The notes below the pieces were generated by a model. That model was not told where the DNA came from, made no database searches, and was given only the letters and a program-made list of their open reading frames with translations. The position numbers and the translations under genes were made by a program. From the NCBI RefSeq assembly GCF_004210275.1, contig NZ_SCFA01000041.1, positions 1 through 45,412 on the forward strand: 45,412 nucleotides of DNA. The letters run 5' to 3'. Source of the stretch: Rickettsiales endosymbiont of Peranema trichophorum (GTDB lineage: Bacteria > Pseudomonadota > Alphaproteobacteria > Rickettsiales > Midichloriaceae). Of the stretch, positions 36,208 through 45,336 are shown piece after piece. The stretch's first letter is position 1. Each line of letters opens with the position of its first letter.

Positions 36208-37203
36208 ATGACAATATCGATGTTGAGATTTTTTGTGACCATTGTAAACAAACAGTATTGCAGAAGGCTGGTGATGTCTCTAGTAATCGCGGCGTCAATG
36301 TTTTCATACTGCGCAAATGCTTTTGCCAAGCAGGAAATTGTTGCAGTTGTTAACAGCCATGTGATTACCGAGTTTGATCTGCAAAAAAGAGTAAATCTCC
36401 TCTTAAAGACAACTGGCCTAACATACGAGGACAAGACAATAAATATTTTGAAGCTACAGGCTTTACAAATGTTAGTGGATGAAAGGCTTTTTGAAGGGGA
36501 AGCAAAGAGGTTTAATATTAAAATTGATCCTGCAGATATGTCAGCTGCAAAGGGTAAAGTAGCAAGTAATCACCATATGACCTTGTCGCAATTTCAAGAA
36601 TTTATTAAAAAAGCTGGAATTTCAGAACAGGAGGTAGAGACGCAACTGTATTATCAGCTTGTGTGGCATAAGATTTTAAAATCGCAAATAGAGCCTACCG
36701 TAGCGATATCCAAGAAAGAGTTGGAACAGCTCAAAAGCATGACTGAGCAATACGGTGCTGGCAACAATGTGGAAGTCAAGCTTGCAGAGATACTATTGGT
36801 TGCGGATAAATCTAAAATGAAGGATCTGGAGAGTTTTGCAGATGACCTATACAATAGAATACATGCAGGCGCTGATTTTTCCAAGATAGCAAAAGAGTTT
36901 TCAAAAGGGAATACCGCTGACACTGGAGGAGAAATAGGTTGGTTCAATTTGGGGCAGCTCTCATATGAATTTGGACAAGTGTTGGAAAAGCTGGAGGTTG
37001 GTGAAGTTTCTACACCTATAGTTCAAAATGAATCTATTCACATTATGAAAGTTCTTGAGACCAAAAAGGTGAGTGAAAGTTCAGGCGATGATCGGCAGCA
37101 GGAGCAGTTTGTAGAAATGTTGCGTCAACAGAAAATGGATGCAAAGATCAAGTCATATTTGATAAAATTAAGAAAAGATGCTTACATCAATTTCCTAAAA
37201 TAA
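36208..37203 (+). CDS. surA: SurA-type periplasmic chaperone/peptidyl-prolyl isomerase
   Basis: SurA delivers outer-membrane proteins to BAM. The signal peptide runs to about residue 40 (SLVIAASMFSYCANAFA). The SurA N-terminal chaperone domain contains IVAVVNSHVITEFDLQKRVNLLL, and one parvulin domain follows with FSKGNTADTGGEIGWFNLGQL and STPIVQNESIHIMKVLE. E. coli SurA has two parvulin domains; one is normal for this group. I start at the ATG at 36208, which follows the lptD stop by 1 base and has AGGA 7 bases upstream. The frame is open 11 codons further into lptD. The lptD-surA order is conserved in proteobacteria. Confidence 0.93.
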   Translation: MTISMLRFFVTIVNKQYCRRLVMSLVIAASMFSYCANAFAKQEIVAVVNSHVITEFDLQKRVNLLLKTTGLTYEDKTINILKLQALQMLVDERLFEGEAKRFNIKIDPADMSAAKGKVASNHHMTLSQFQEFIKKAGISEQEVETQLYYQLVWHKILKSQIEPTVAISKKELEQLKSMTEQYGAGNNVEVKLAEILLVADKSKMKDLESFADDLYNRIHAGADFSKIAKEFSKGNTADTGGEIGWFNLGQLSYEFGQVLEKLEVGEVSTPIVQNESIHIMKVLETKKVSESSGDDRQQEQFVEMLRQQKMDAKIKSYLIKLRKDAYINFLK

Positions 37204-37277
37204 GGTTAGCCTTATTAGTAATGTATAGGTGATGTACTGAGAAGTATGAAAATCTTAAACGGGGATGAAGAATAGCT

Positions 37278-38204
37278 ATGTTTGGTGTGTACTCGTGGGC
37301 GGCATTTTTTATATTTTTAGTGATTGCGCTACTTATAGACCTGCGCGTCTTGCATGGAGATGATGAAGAACCAAGATTTAAAAAGGTCTTATGTGTGTCC
37401 TTGATATGGTTGCTGTTAGCTTTTGTTTTTTGCGGTGTGCTGTACTGCTATGGAACTAGTAAACAGGCAATAGAGTTCATTACAGGATATGTGGTTGAAC
37501 TGTCCCTAAGCATAGACAACATATTTGTGTTTTTACTGCTTTTTGGGCATTTTAAAGTTCATCCTAGTGTTCAGCACAGAGTTTTGTTTTGGGGGATTAT
37601 CGGTGCTGTCGTTATGAGACTTATCATGATTACTGGCGGTATCTACTTAATTCAATACTTTCAGTGGCTCTTTTATGTTTTTGGTATCATTTTGTTGTTC
37701 AGCTCTTGGAAGATGATTTCTGCTTCTGAAAGCAAAGAGGGCAGCGATAAAGCAATCTCAAATAGCATCATTTTGAAGTGGCTTAAACGGTACCTCAACA
37801 TCACGGACGAATACCAAGGCAGTAAATTTGTAATTATCAAGGATAACAAGTACTTCTTTACTCCATTATTTGTAGTACTGATATTAGTTGAAAAAGCAGA
37901 TCTAGTGTTTGCACTGGATTCAATTCCTGCAATATTTGCAATCACTCAAGATCCATTTGTGGTTTTTACGTCTAATATCTTTGCGATATTGGGTTTGCGT
38001 TCCATGTACTCACTACTTGCCCAACTGATTACCAACTTTGTATATATCAAATACGGACTCAGCTTTATTTTGGGGTTCATTGGTCTTAAGATGATACTAC
38101 TTGTGCATGGTATTCACATACCGATATATCTCTCCCTTTTTGTTATTGTATCGTCTTTGTTGGTACCGATATTTTTCTCACTTTTTGTACGTTCCAAAAC
38201 TTGA
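37278..38204 (+). CDS. TerC/Alx-family membrane protein
   Basis: A polytopic membrane protein of 308 residues. TerC/Alx proteins are linked to manganese export and tellurite resistance. The family's acidic membrane motifs are present: ELSLSIDNIFVFLLLFGHF and EKADLVFALDSIPAIFAITQDPFVVFTSNIFAILGLRSMY. Paired Asp and Asn in these motifs are thought to bind the metal ion. I looked for an upstream yybP-ykoY manganese riboswitch in the 74-base leader and did not see one. The gene begins 75 bases after surA and closes the core-gene block before the accessory module. Confidence 0.92.
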   Translation: MFGVYSWAAFFIFLVIALLIDLRVLHGDDEEPRFKKVLCVSLIWLLLAFVFCGVLYCYGTSKQAIEFITGYVVELSLSIDNIFVFLLLFGHFKVHPSVQHRVLFWGIIGAVVMRLIMITGGIYLIQYFQWLFYVFGIILLFSSWKMISASESKEGSDKAISNSIILKWLKRYLNITDEYQGSKFVIIKDNKYFFTPLFVVLILVEKADLVFALDSIPAIFAITQDPFVVFTSNIFAILGLRSMYSLLAQLITNFVYIKYGLSFILGFIGLKMILLVHGIHIPIYLSLFVIVSSLLVPIFFSLFVRSKT

Positions 38205-38279
38205 CTTATGTTTCTTGTCATTGGCAGACAAGTACCGTACTTCATCCTAAAAGGGAGCCTGTTCGCAAATTAATTGGAA

Positions 38280-38424
38280 TAGACCTCTTGCCTAACTCAT
38301 TCTGAGTGGTTATTTTGTCGTCAAAATTTGTCTGCGCTCCTCACATATATAGGATATGCTGCGGTGCTCACCTGCATTTTTCCTAAAAATTCCTCACTCA
38401 TTTATGAGTTATGCAAGAGGTCTA
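38280..38424. mobile_element. 145-bp MITE-like element with 21-base terminal inverted repeats
   Basis: The left end TAGACCTCTTGCCTAACTC (from 38280) is matched by the inverse of the right end GAGTTATGCAAGAGGTCTA (to 38424), with one mismatch. TA dinucleotides lie at both outer edges and could be a target duplication. The interior has no gene; it contains hairpins such as ATTTTG-TCGT-CAAAAT. It lies between terC and repeat copy C. It is unrelated to the 128-bp repeat, and the full transposase partner is not seen. Confidence 0.75.
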
Positions 38425-38474
38425 ATGAAAGGAATTCGGGCAAAAGTAGTATGTTAAGTTGTTGTCAAAGGTAG

Positions 38475-38574
38475 ATGGATTCGAGGATGAGGCTGCGTAA
38501 GCGTATTGAAATACGTGCGCAGAGCCGAGTTTCACAAAATCCGTTTTGAATCATTTAAAAATGAGAGTTGGTAT
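38475..38574 (-). repeat. 128-bp ATACCAA/TTGGTAT repeat, inverted truncated copy C
   Basis: The reverse complement matches copies A and B from ATACCAACTCTCATT for about 100 bases to CTCATCCTCGAATCCAT. The far end (about 28 bases, including its TTGGTAT) is missing. The first base of the repeat completes the TAA stop of the helicase gene. It is in the opposite orientation to copy D at 45336. Confidence 0.88.
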
Positions 38575-41500
38575 TAGTTGGTGGCTTCTATAATTGGTAT
38601 CATCGTTGGCAGAAGTGAGAAATATGATCTTGTAGACCATATGCTATGATTGCCAACGACAATAAAGCGATACTTGGCTCTGGTCAAAGCAACGTTCAGT
38701 ATATTAGGGTGCCGTGATGCCCAATTGATAGCGCCTGTATTGGAAGGGTTGCCACCAAGGAGTAGTATCACCGCTTGCGCTTGTTTGCCTTGAAATTTGT
38801 GTACCGTTCCAACGGACTTTTTAACCCATTCTGTCAGCATTGTCTGGAGCATTCCCTCTGGTGCTCGAATGCTGTTTCGAAGTAATTTTCTCATCTTTTC
38901 TGCTACAGATTTGAATGGTGATATGATGTACAGATCCGGCAGCGTTCCTGTTCTTTGAATGAGTCCATTGATGATTTGAAGTGCCTCCATGCCCTCCTTT
39001 CTTGACCAATGACCATCAAAATCTTGATCTCGAACATCGAGCCATTGAGTTTTTGGATATACGTCTACTATGGCTGGAGATATCGAAGATGTTCCTTGTA
39101 TCATCAAGTTGTCGTAAGCAATTTGATTTGCAAGTGTAAACATCGGGTCTATACACCGTCTATGAACACGAAGAGGGCAGCCTACCCATATGTCCCCTAC
39201 ATATGTACCATACATGTTGGCTCTATCAGATATAGTTTGTACAGACTGCTCAAGTACGCTCCATTCGCTGTTTATGTTATAGTACTCTAGTAGGAGGTCG
39301 TTGATCGTTGATGAGATTCCGACAACAGGTGGAATTTGTAGTGGATCCCCAACAACTATCGTTCTTCTAGACCTATATATTGCTCCCAAAGCTTCTTGAG
39401 GTGCTGATTGACCCGCTTCATCAATAAGCAGCCAACCTATGGATTCTCGTTCTTCCAAACCTGAAAAGAGTCTACTAAAAGAAGCAAATGTAGTGGAGAC
39501 AGAGGGTACAAGCATAAAAAAGGTAGACCATAGATCCTTCATAAAAAGTTTGAATTGCCGTGTTGACTCTCCGGTAAGAGCTTGCCTTATGGACCTGATG
39601 TTATTTAGGATCTCTTGCTTTGTATGTAAGATGAACGAGTAGTGTAGGTTCATCGCTTCTACAAAAACTTTGCTTCTTACTGTCTCTAATTGCTTGTGCA
39701 GCCATGGTGAGGAGAGCTGTATATCATTGTCTTGCCCTCCCCAAAACTCCTGAGTTGGAATCGGAGAATACCATTCGTATTTATTTTTGATTACTTCAAC
39801 TTCTTTGGAGCTATGGTTTAACTGCTCAGTGACATCAGATAGTGCTGCTACAAGTGGGCGTAATTTAAACGTGAATTTGAATGCCTCCCGATGCATTTCT
39901 AAAAGCTTTTCTTTGAGTTTTCTGTTACTTTTCAACAAGCGACCTATGTGCCACATGTCAGCTAATCTAGTATCTGACCACTCTTGGTATTTAGTGTATT
40001 CTTTAAAGATGTCACATACTAGAACATACCACAAAGGTCTGGGGGTCCGCAGCTTTGCTATGGTTTCCTCAATAGCTATCTGATTTTGAAGAAGTGTATC
40101 TTGAGCAGTCCTCATTTTCTCATTATACTCCTCAAGTCGTTTTGAAATTCCATTGACACTCTCCTTAAGCTCCTTGTGTTGTGCCCTTAACATGTCAACT
40201 TGTTCAACTTGATTTGCAAAATGTTGAAGCTCATCTTTTAAAACTGAAAACTCTTTGAGAGCATCTTTGAAGTTATTGGTGACTTCTAACCAAGTTGAGT
40301 GAGTATTTATACCTTGAAGAAAAGATTCAAGCCCAATACGCTCAATATCTCCCTTCATCAACAGCTTCTCAAAAAACGTGGAGCAATTATTTTTGTTTCC
40401 AAGAACTGCAGCTCCTATCCCCCAGGATTTTTCACCGTTAATCTGTGTAGCTATGTCAGCAAAATACTGTAGACCATATGTTGAATCAACCTCAGAAGAA
40501 CGGGGGATCTCTTTTGAGATGTTTTCAACAGCAGAATTGTTGCTGCTTGCTATGACGATCTGATGACGTAAAAACTGAGGCTGTAATGTCCACACCTTGT
40601 ATTTATACCTGTCAACCTCTATGGTTTGCGAAGAGATAAATGCATCTTGGGGCTTAGGAAGCTCTGCTAGTAATTGAGCTCTAGCTGTTACTACGTTACT
40701 AATAATGTCGCGTAGTAATGTTGACTTCCCAGTTCCTGGTGGACCATTTATTGAAAATAGACCTGGTGCATCAGTAATCTCGGCTTGTGATGTTGATTTA
40801 GCAGCCCATTGTGCACCATTTATTGAAAATAGCCCGTCTGTATCACGAACTGCAGTATTAACTGCAATATTAACTGCAACATGCTGTGCCAGAGACAGAG
40901 CTGTACTGTTACTGGATGGCCATCTGGCAGGCGATAGCATACTAGGTGCTGATAGTCTTTGAACAGCAGAAAGGTCGTTGCGAAGATCGTGTCTGACACC
41001 AATGTAATCGGAACGCAAGTAATTCATCAAGCCTGCGCCTACATCCTCACGTATCATAGCATTAGAAACCATGCGAATATCATCCAAGTAGAAACTTCTC
41101 AAGATGCTCAGGTCGGAGTTTTCCATTGTACCTACTTCAGTATTGTCATACGCCTCATGGGGACTGGAACTAAATCTAGATGCTGAGGCAGGTATGGTAC
41201 CTTGAAGAATTGCTATTTGATTGCTTAGGCTGTTGGTAATGGTCTCCATGCCTGAAGCTGTTACAATATCACTTAGTAATTCTTGTAGATCTGCAAGTGA
41301 CACAGTAGGATTAGTCCTGGTTTTGATTTGCTGTGTCCAGCTCTGGAAAGCATCTTGCAATTTTTGACGTGTTACAGGGATGAAATCTATCCACTCTTTA
41401 GCATATGCATTCTTTTGGTCTAGACATGCAATAGAAAGAAAGTACTCAGGTACAGCAAAGGTGTCGCTCAATATCTTTCCATTGTTGTCTACTTGAAATG

Positions 41501-41876
41501 TGCAAAGAAAGCTTTTATCAGACAATTCACTATTGTTCTGGTAAGAGGTAGAATCTTGCAGCATCTGAGCAACAAGTGTCGCAATGTTGGCAAAAGAAAT
41601 GATTCCCAAAAATATGGTATAAATATGATTTTCACCACTCAGACTGTTACCATTATCTAACGACCGCCATGGAATCTTATGTTGATATTGCACAAAGGTT
41701 ATGCTCTTCCCATCCAGCTTTTGAGGGGTGAACCTCTCCACTCCCTCCCAGTACTTCATGATATCGATATGGGTTTGTATACCTTCCATGCGTTGCAATT
41801 CTAAATTCTCTTTATTGTAGTCTTTTTGTTGTAAAGCAGTGAGTGTATACCACAAATAAAAATACGGGCAACACAT
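38574..41876 (-). CDS. large SF1 (DNA2/UPF1-type) helicase with duplicated P-loop
   Basis: This 1100-residue cytoplasmic protein has an N-terminal region of unknown role (KYWEGVERFTPQKLDG), then the helicase core. Walker A is GLFSINGPPGTGKSTLLRD (372-390). A long coiled-coil insert lies at about 530-720. Walker B is LLIDEAGQSAPQEAL (816-830), and GDPLQIPPVVG follows. Motifs near the C-terminus include GTVHKFQGKQAQAVIL and NVALTRAKYRFIVVG. Just before Walker A, residues 348-371 are a degenerate second copy, GLFSINGAQWAAKST. Its role is unknown; similar large helicases occur in accessory and defence regions. The start at the ATG at 41876 lacks a ribosome binding site; Met30 is an alternative. 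The stop abuts repeat copy C. Confidence 0.88.
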   Translation of the reverse strand: MCCPYFYLWYTLTALQQKDYNKENLELQRMEGIQTHIDIMKYWEGVERFTPQKLDGKSITFVQYQHKIPWRSLDNGNSLSGENHIYTIFLGIISFANIATLVAQMLQDSTSYQNNSELSDKSFLCTFQVDNNGKILSDTFAVPEYFLSIACLDQKNAYAKEWIDFIPVTRQKLQDAFQSWTQQIKTRTNPTVSLADLQELLSDIVTASGMETITNSLSNQIAILQGTIPASASRFSSSPHEAYDNTEVGTMENSDLSILRSFYLDDIRMVSNAMIREDVGAGLMNYLRSDYIGVRHDLRNDLSAVQRLSAPSMLSPARWPSSNSTALSLAQHVAVNIAVNTAVRDTDGLFSINGAQWAAKSTSQAEITDAPGLFSINGPPGTGKSTLLRDIISNVVTARAQLLAELPKPQDAFISSQTIEVDRYKYKVWTLQPQFLRHQIVIASSNNSAVENISKEIPRSSEVDSTYGLQYFADIATQINGEKSWGIGAAVLGNKNNCSTFFEKLLMKGDIERIGLESFLQGINTHSTWLEVTNNFKDALKEFSVLKDELQHFANQVEQVDMLRAQHKELKESVNGISKRLEEYNEKMRTAQDTLLQNQIAIEETIAKLRTPRPLWYVLVCDIFKEYTKYQEWSDTRLADMWHIGRLLKSNRKLKEKLLEMHREAFKFTFKLRPLVAALSDVTEQLNHSSKEVEVIKNKYEWYSPIPTQEFWGGQDNDIQLSSPWLHKQLETVRSKVFVEAMNLHYSFILHTKQEILNNIRSIRQALTGESTRQFKLFMKDLWSTFFMLVPSVSTTFASFSRLFSGLEERESIGWLLIDEAGQSAPQEALGAIYRSRRTIVVGDPLQIPPVVGISSTINDLLLEYYNINSEWSVLEQSVQTISDRANMYGTYVGDIWVGCPLRVHRRCIDPMFTLANQIAYDNLMIQGTSSISPAIVDVYPKTQWLDVRDQDFDGHWSRKEGMEALQIINGLIQRTGTLPDLYIISPFKSVAEKMRKLLRNSIRAPEGMLQTMLTEWVKKSVGTVHKFQGKQAQAVILLLGGNPSNTGAINWASRHPNILNVALTRAKYRFIVVGNHSIWSTRSYFSLLPTMIPIIEATN

Positions 41877-41988
41877 GATACCAAATTTTCTTATCGCTCC
41901 CGCCTCCCCTTTGTCACTTCCGCTCCTCCTGTGTCATCAACTATGTTTTAAATGGATTTGCATAATATTTTTAGCAATGGTCTGAGTA

Positions 41989-42014
41989 GCAAGATAGAAG
42001 CGCAAGATAGAAGC
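41989..42014. repeat. perfect 13-base tandem repeat in a divergent promoter gap
   Basis: GCAAGATAGAAGC occurs twice in tandem. It lies in the gap 41877-42212 between the helicase and ankyrin genes, which are divergent, so the gap must hold both promoters. I see no convincing -35/-10 pair. The repeat could be an operator or a simple slippage product. Confidence 0.6.
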
Positions 42015-42212
42015 GACGGATAATCAAGGGGCGCTGCTCTGAATGGGCTGATTATGCCTCTTAACTTCTCTATACCTTCTCTGCGACACGTAGCTCCAAA
42101 AAATATTATTTATCCTCAAAATGCAGAGACCTTTTGGTGTTCAGTGCGGATTATGATAACATGATATATATGTACATTTTGTAACATAAGCATTTTCTAA
42201 TTTCATGGGGAG

Positions 42213-42689
42213 ATGATGAGAGAAGTAGATTATCAGCTTTGCGCAGCATGTACAAGAGGTGACATCCTGGAGGTGAAAAAAGCGGTCCTAATGGGTGCTA
42301 ACGTAAATTGTCTGTTAGGTGAGCCTATAATAAACACTATACGGGGTACAGCCTCGGGACAAGATAAGAAGGAAATAATCAAATATTTATTAGGCCAAGG
42401 GGCAAATTTAAATATAGGTGATGGCATTGTGCTAACGTGGGCTGTTAGGGCAAATGACACTATATTGGTTGAATGGCTTGTGAATACACTAAATATGCGT
42501 GGTATTCAGGACGATGGGTTTCCCGTTTTAGACGCGATCAATCATCCTGATATTCTTGAAATCCTTTTGAAGGGTGGTGTAAAGGTTAGCGAGGAGATTA
42601 AAGAAATCATATACGATATGGATTTTATGCATGACCAAACCAGCGCGATTAAGTGTATGATTGACGACTATCTATTACACCATAATTAG
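42213..42689 (+). CDS. small ankyrin-repeat protein
   Basis: This 158-residue protein has about three to four ankyrin units. Examples are DYQLCAACTRGDILEVKKAVLMGANVN-type spacing, EIIKYLLGQGANLNIGDG and LTWAVRANDTILVEWLVNT, with LLKGGVKV later. There is no signal peptide. A GGGGAG purine run touches the two adjacent ATGs (42213, 42216); the second has better spacing. Ankyrin proteins in Rickettsiales are often type IV effectors or host-interacting, but small ones may be cytosolic regulators. It lies 34 bases before the 870-residue candidate effector in the same direction, so the two may be co-expressed. Confidence 0.82.
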   Translation: MMREVDYQLCAACTRGDILEVKKAVLMGANVNCLLGEPIINTIRGTASGQDKKEIIKYLLGQGANLNIGDGIVLTWAVRANDTILVEWLVNTLNMRGIQDDGFPVLDAINHPDILEILLKGGVKVSEEIKEIIYDMDFMHDQTSAIKCMIDDYLLHHN

Positions 42690-42723
42690 ATCTGACTAAC
42701 ATATTTATACTGTTTGGTATTCT

Positions 42724-45336
42724 ATGAGACAAAGCAACGGTGGAGAATCTTTGGAGCAAAACTATGCAAACAGAATTAAAGGCCAAAGTTTTAAAGAACT
42801 GGCTAGAAAAGCAGATGATAGCTATGCTGCATCAGAGCAGTTGCCAGTGATAGAAGGGGCGCTTAGGGTTGAACAGGGTGAATATGTTGTTACAAAACTA
42901 AGTAATCCAATTGGTACTCACAATCTGCAGCAATGTGTCGCTATATATGTCAAAGGTAAAGATTTACACGGACTTGCACATGTGGATGGGCATGTTGAGG
43001 TTTCAAGCTTGGACTCGTTTTTTAACAAATTTGATCAACACGAAAAGCTAGAGGTAAAGATATTTGGGGCAACTTCAGTGAATTCCTCAAACTTAGATAA
43101 CTCTGGTATAAATTTAGCCAAGGTCACAAGATATTTAGAATCACGGCAGGACCTTTTTACTGAGGATGTTGCGCAAATTATTGGATCACGAGATACTCAA
43201 TACAAACATCCAATGTTTTATAGTGATGGCACTATAACAAATGCTTTAGCATCTGGTTTTCTTAAGGAAGAAGAGGGGGATCTAAGAGCATTACATTCTA
43301 TACAGGAAGTCAGACGCCATAATCGGTATGGAGGGACTTACGGTATTATAGAAGGTAATAACCTAGTACCTCAACCCATTTACCTAGATGAGCTAGCATT
43401 ATCGCAGCTGAAAAGTTACAAGATAGACCCTGAACAAGATTATGCAGACAGAGATAAAAATGGAGAACGCTATGACTATGATAAAGCTGTCCCTTATATC
43501 TTGGACACATGGCAGAAGGAAGTGCTAAGACTGTCACAAGTTAAGCCTAGTTTTGATGTCAATCCTGATACATTATTTAGACTCATTGAAAGCACACCGT
43601 TATATATTGGTCCTAAATGTGCACAGGAGAATCAACTCATAGAAAAAGCCCTGACAGAAGCAAGTGATATACAAGATTTGCAGTCCAAACTTTTGTTCAT
43701 TGCGACAAAACACACCCCAACTAGCATTGATCAAGCTTTAAGAGTTGCAGCTCAGTATGATCCTACCATAGATCAAACAGCGTTTATCAAGCACCTGACC
43801 TCTTGGTATAATTTGAACCATGAGTTTCATTTAACAGAGGAGCAGATAAGAAAGAAACAGTACGGCGGGGAGATTACAACTTGGGACTTTCTAAATTGCT
43901 TAGAAAGTCATAGCAAAGAGCTTCATAGTTGGATGGTACTTAATAATCAGGGCGGCTACTACATTGATAGTGGCACTCGTGAACCTCTTCCCTACAAGAT
44001 CAGTGATGCTAAACAAGCTTTTGATATGCTTGGTTTTGACAATTCAATTATCGATGAAATTGTGCAGCGGGACAATGGACCTAAAAACGCGGATATTAAG
44101 ATAAATGAGGAAGGTAAATTTAGTCAGGATGATTTGCTCAGAGCGCTAGAAGCTTCTCTTAAAAATGTGAAGCGTAAAGATAGAGCCACAATCAAACGAT
44201 TGGTTAGAGACTTTAAAGATGAATATGTAGATTTACAAGACGTTTACAACAAATTACAACACAGCAAAATATCAGCGGAGACACTAAATGGGCTTATGGC
44301 CGATGTGAAACAAAATTTGCAACACAAGATCAATGAAAAGAAATACAATTTGATCACTGATGATTCAAATTACTATTCAATAAGAGCTGAAGTGTTTGAA
44401 AGACTACCGCATAACAAATTTTTTAGCGATCTCACCATCAGTGTTGACAGAGCTCAAGGCATTATCAATCATGATAGACAACTACACGTCATTGATCAAG
44501 GCGCTCATAGCAGCACATTATCCATAGCATCAAGTACTACTTTAGGTGTAGAAAAAAGTCTACTGACCAATCACTACAATGTGTTAGCTATTGCCAGTAC
44601 TGCTCACGATGAGCAAAGTCATCACCAAAATAACAGGAGGGATGTGCACCAAAAGTTTGAACAAACAATCAGTGCACCATTATTAGGCGATATGGTCAAT
44701 AACGCTGCTTTAGGCTTGACCTTATGGCAAGTAGGTCGCAATCTCTTGGCCAGTGGACCTAGCATTGTTTCTAGAAATTTTGGTAAGGTTGCATCTACTT
44801 CAGCGGTAAAAGCTTCCAAAGCTTACATACTGCGAAACTTAGGCGAGATAGAGGAAACACTAAGTACTTACGGTAGTGCATTAACCCAGGAATATCGACA
44901 AACAGTAGATCAACTCAACGCCTTATATGATAAGAGGGTAGCTCATACCATCTCAGCTTCAGAACGATTAACAGAGGAAAGTCTTCAACGAAAATACCAA
45001 GCTATCAAAAAGCTATACGATCAAGCTAGTGAGTTAGCGTCTACAGTCAGTACACTACGAAAAGAATGCGACGCTAATTTGATAGATCACACTAAAATTA
45101 GAACTGCTTACATGCGGGATATGAATACTGCCGTATACCAGTTACGGAAGACTGGGGAAAAGTTAAGGGAAGAATACAAAGAGTTTCAAAATAAAGAAAA
45201 GCCAATTGCGACACATGACAATAGCAGCCTACAAAAGGGACGAGTATCAGCTGAGGCGCACAAGAAAAGCGATCAAAGCTGGAGTACTAGAGCTCAAACC
45301 AGCCACAATACCAAGAGGCAATCTAGAGATAAGTGA
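42724..45336 (+). CDS. 870-residue candidate effector with CheD/NTAN1-like deamidase motif
   Basis: I do not recognise the whole protein. Residues about 50-140 look like the Cys-protease-like deamidase fold of CheD and NTAN1. T65 lies six residues before C71 in IGTHNLQQCVAIYV, and H86 follows in GLAHVDGHVEVSS. CheD has the same Thr-x5-Cys followed by a His about 15-17 residues on. The remainder is mainly helical: an acidic D242-x-D244-x-N246-G loop (ADRDKNGERYDYD), helical segments at 465-540 and 700-820, and a weakly hydrophobic stretch at about 652-682. The tail (840-870) is polar and basic, ending KRQSRDK, as in many type IV substrates. No signal peptide is present. The stop TGA ends on the first base of repeat copy D. 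Confidence 0.65.
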   Translation: MRQSNGGESLEQNYANRIKGQSFKELARKADDSYAASEQLPVIEGALRVEQGEYVVTKLSNPIGTHNLQQCVAIYVKGKDLHGLAHVDGHVEVSSLDSFFNKFDQHEKLEVKIFGATSVNSSNLDNSGINLAKVTRYLESRQDLFTEDVAQIIGSRDTQYKHPMFYSDGTITNALASGFLKEEEGDLRALHSIQEVRRHNRYGGTYGIIEGNNLVPQPIYLDELALSQLKSYKIDPEQDYADRDKNGERYDYDKAVPYILDTWQKEVLRLSQVKPSFDVNPDTLFRLIESTPLYIGPKCAQENQLIEKALTEASDIQDLQSKLLFIATKHTPTSIDQALRVAAQYDPTIDQTAFIKHLTSWYNLNHEFHLTEEQIRKKQYGGEITTWDFLNCLESHSKELHSWMVLNNQGGYYIDSGTREPLPYKISDAKQAFDMLGFDNSIIDEIVQRDNGPKNADIKINEEGKFSQDDLLRALEASLKNVKRKDRATIKRLVRDFKDEYVDLQDVYNKLQHSKISAETLNGLMADVKQNLQHKINEKKYNLITDDSNYYSIRAEVFERLPHNKFFSDLTISVDRAQGIINHDRQLHVIDQGAHSSTLSIASSTTLGVEKSLLTNHYNVLAIASTAHDEQSHHQNNRRDVHQKFEQTISAPLLGDMVNNAALGLTLWQVGRNLLASGPSIVSRNFGKVASTSAVKASKAYILRNLGEIEETLSTYGSALTQEYRQTVDQLNALYDKRVAHTISASERLTEESLQRKYQAIKKLYDQASELASTVSTLRKECDANLIDHTKIRTAYMRDMNTAVYQLRKTGEKLREEYKEFQNKEKPIATHDNSSLQKGRVSAEAHKKSDQSWSTRAQTSHNTKRQSRDK

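Noticed and set aside
37204-37277. A yybP-ykoY manganese riboswitch before the terC gene
   Set aside because: The leader is only about 74 bases and lacks the conserved core of that motif.
41878-42720. Inner ATACCAA and TTGGTAT motifs that could split the accessory module into separate cassettes
   Set aside because: These 7-mers occur many times in the window, including inside core genes, and there is no extended repeat homology at these two sites.
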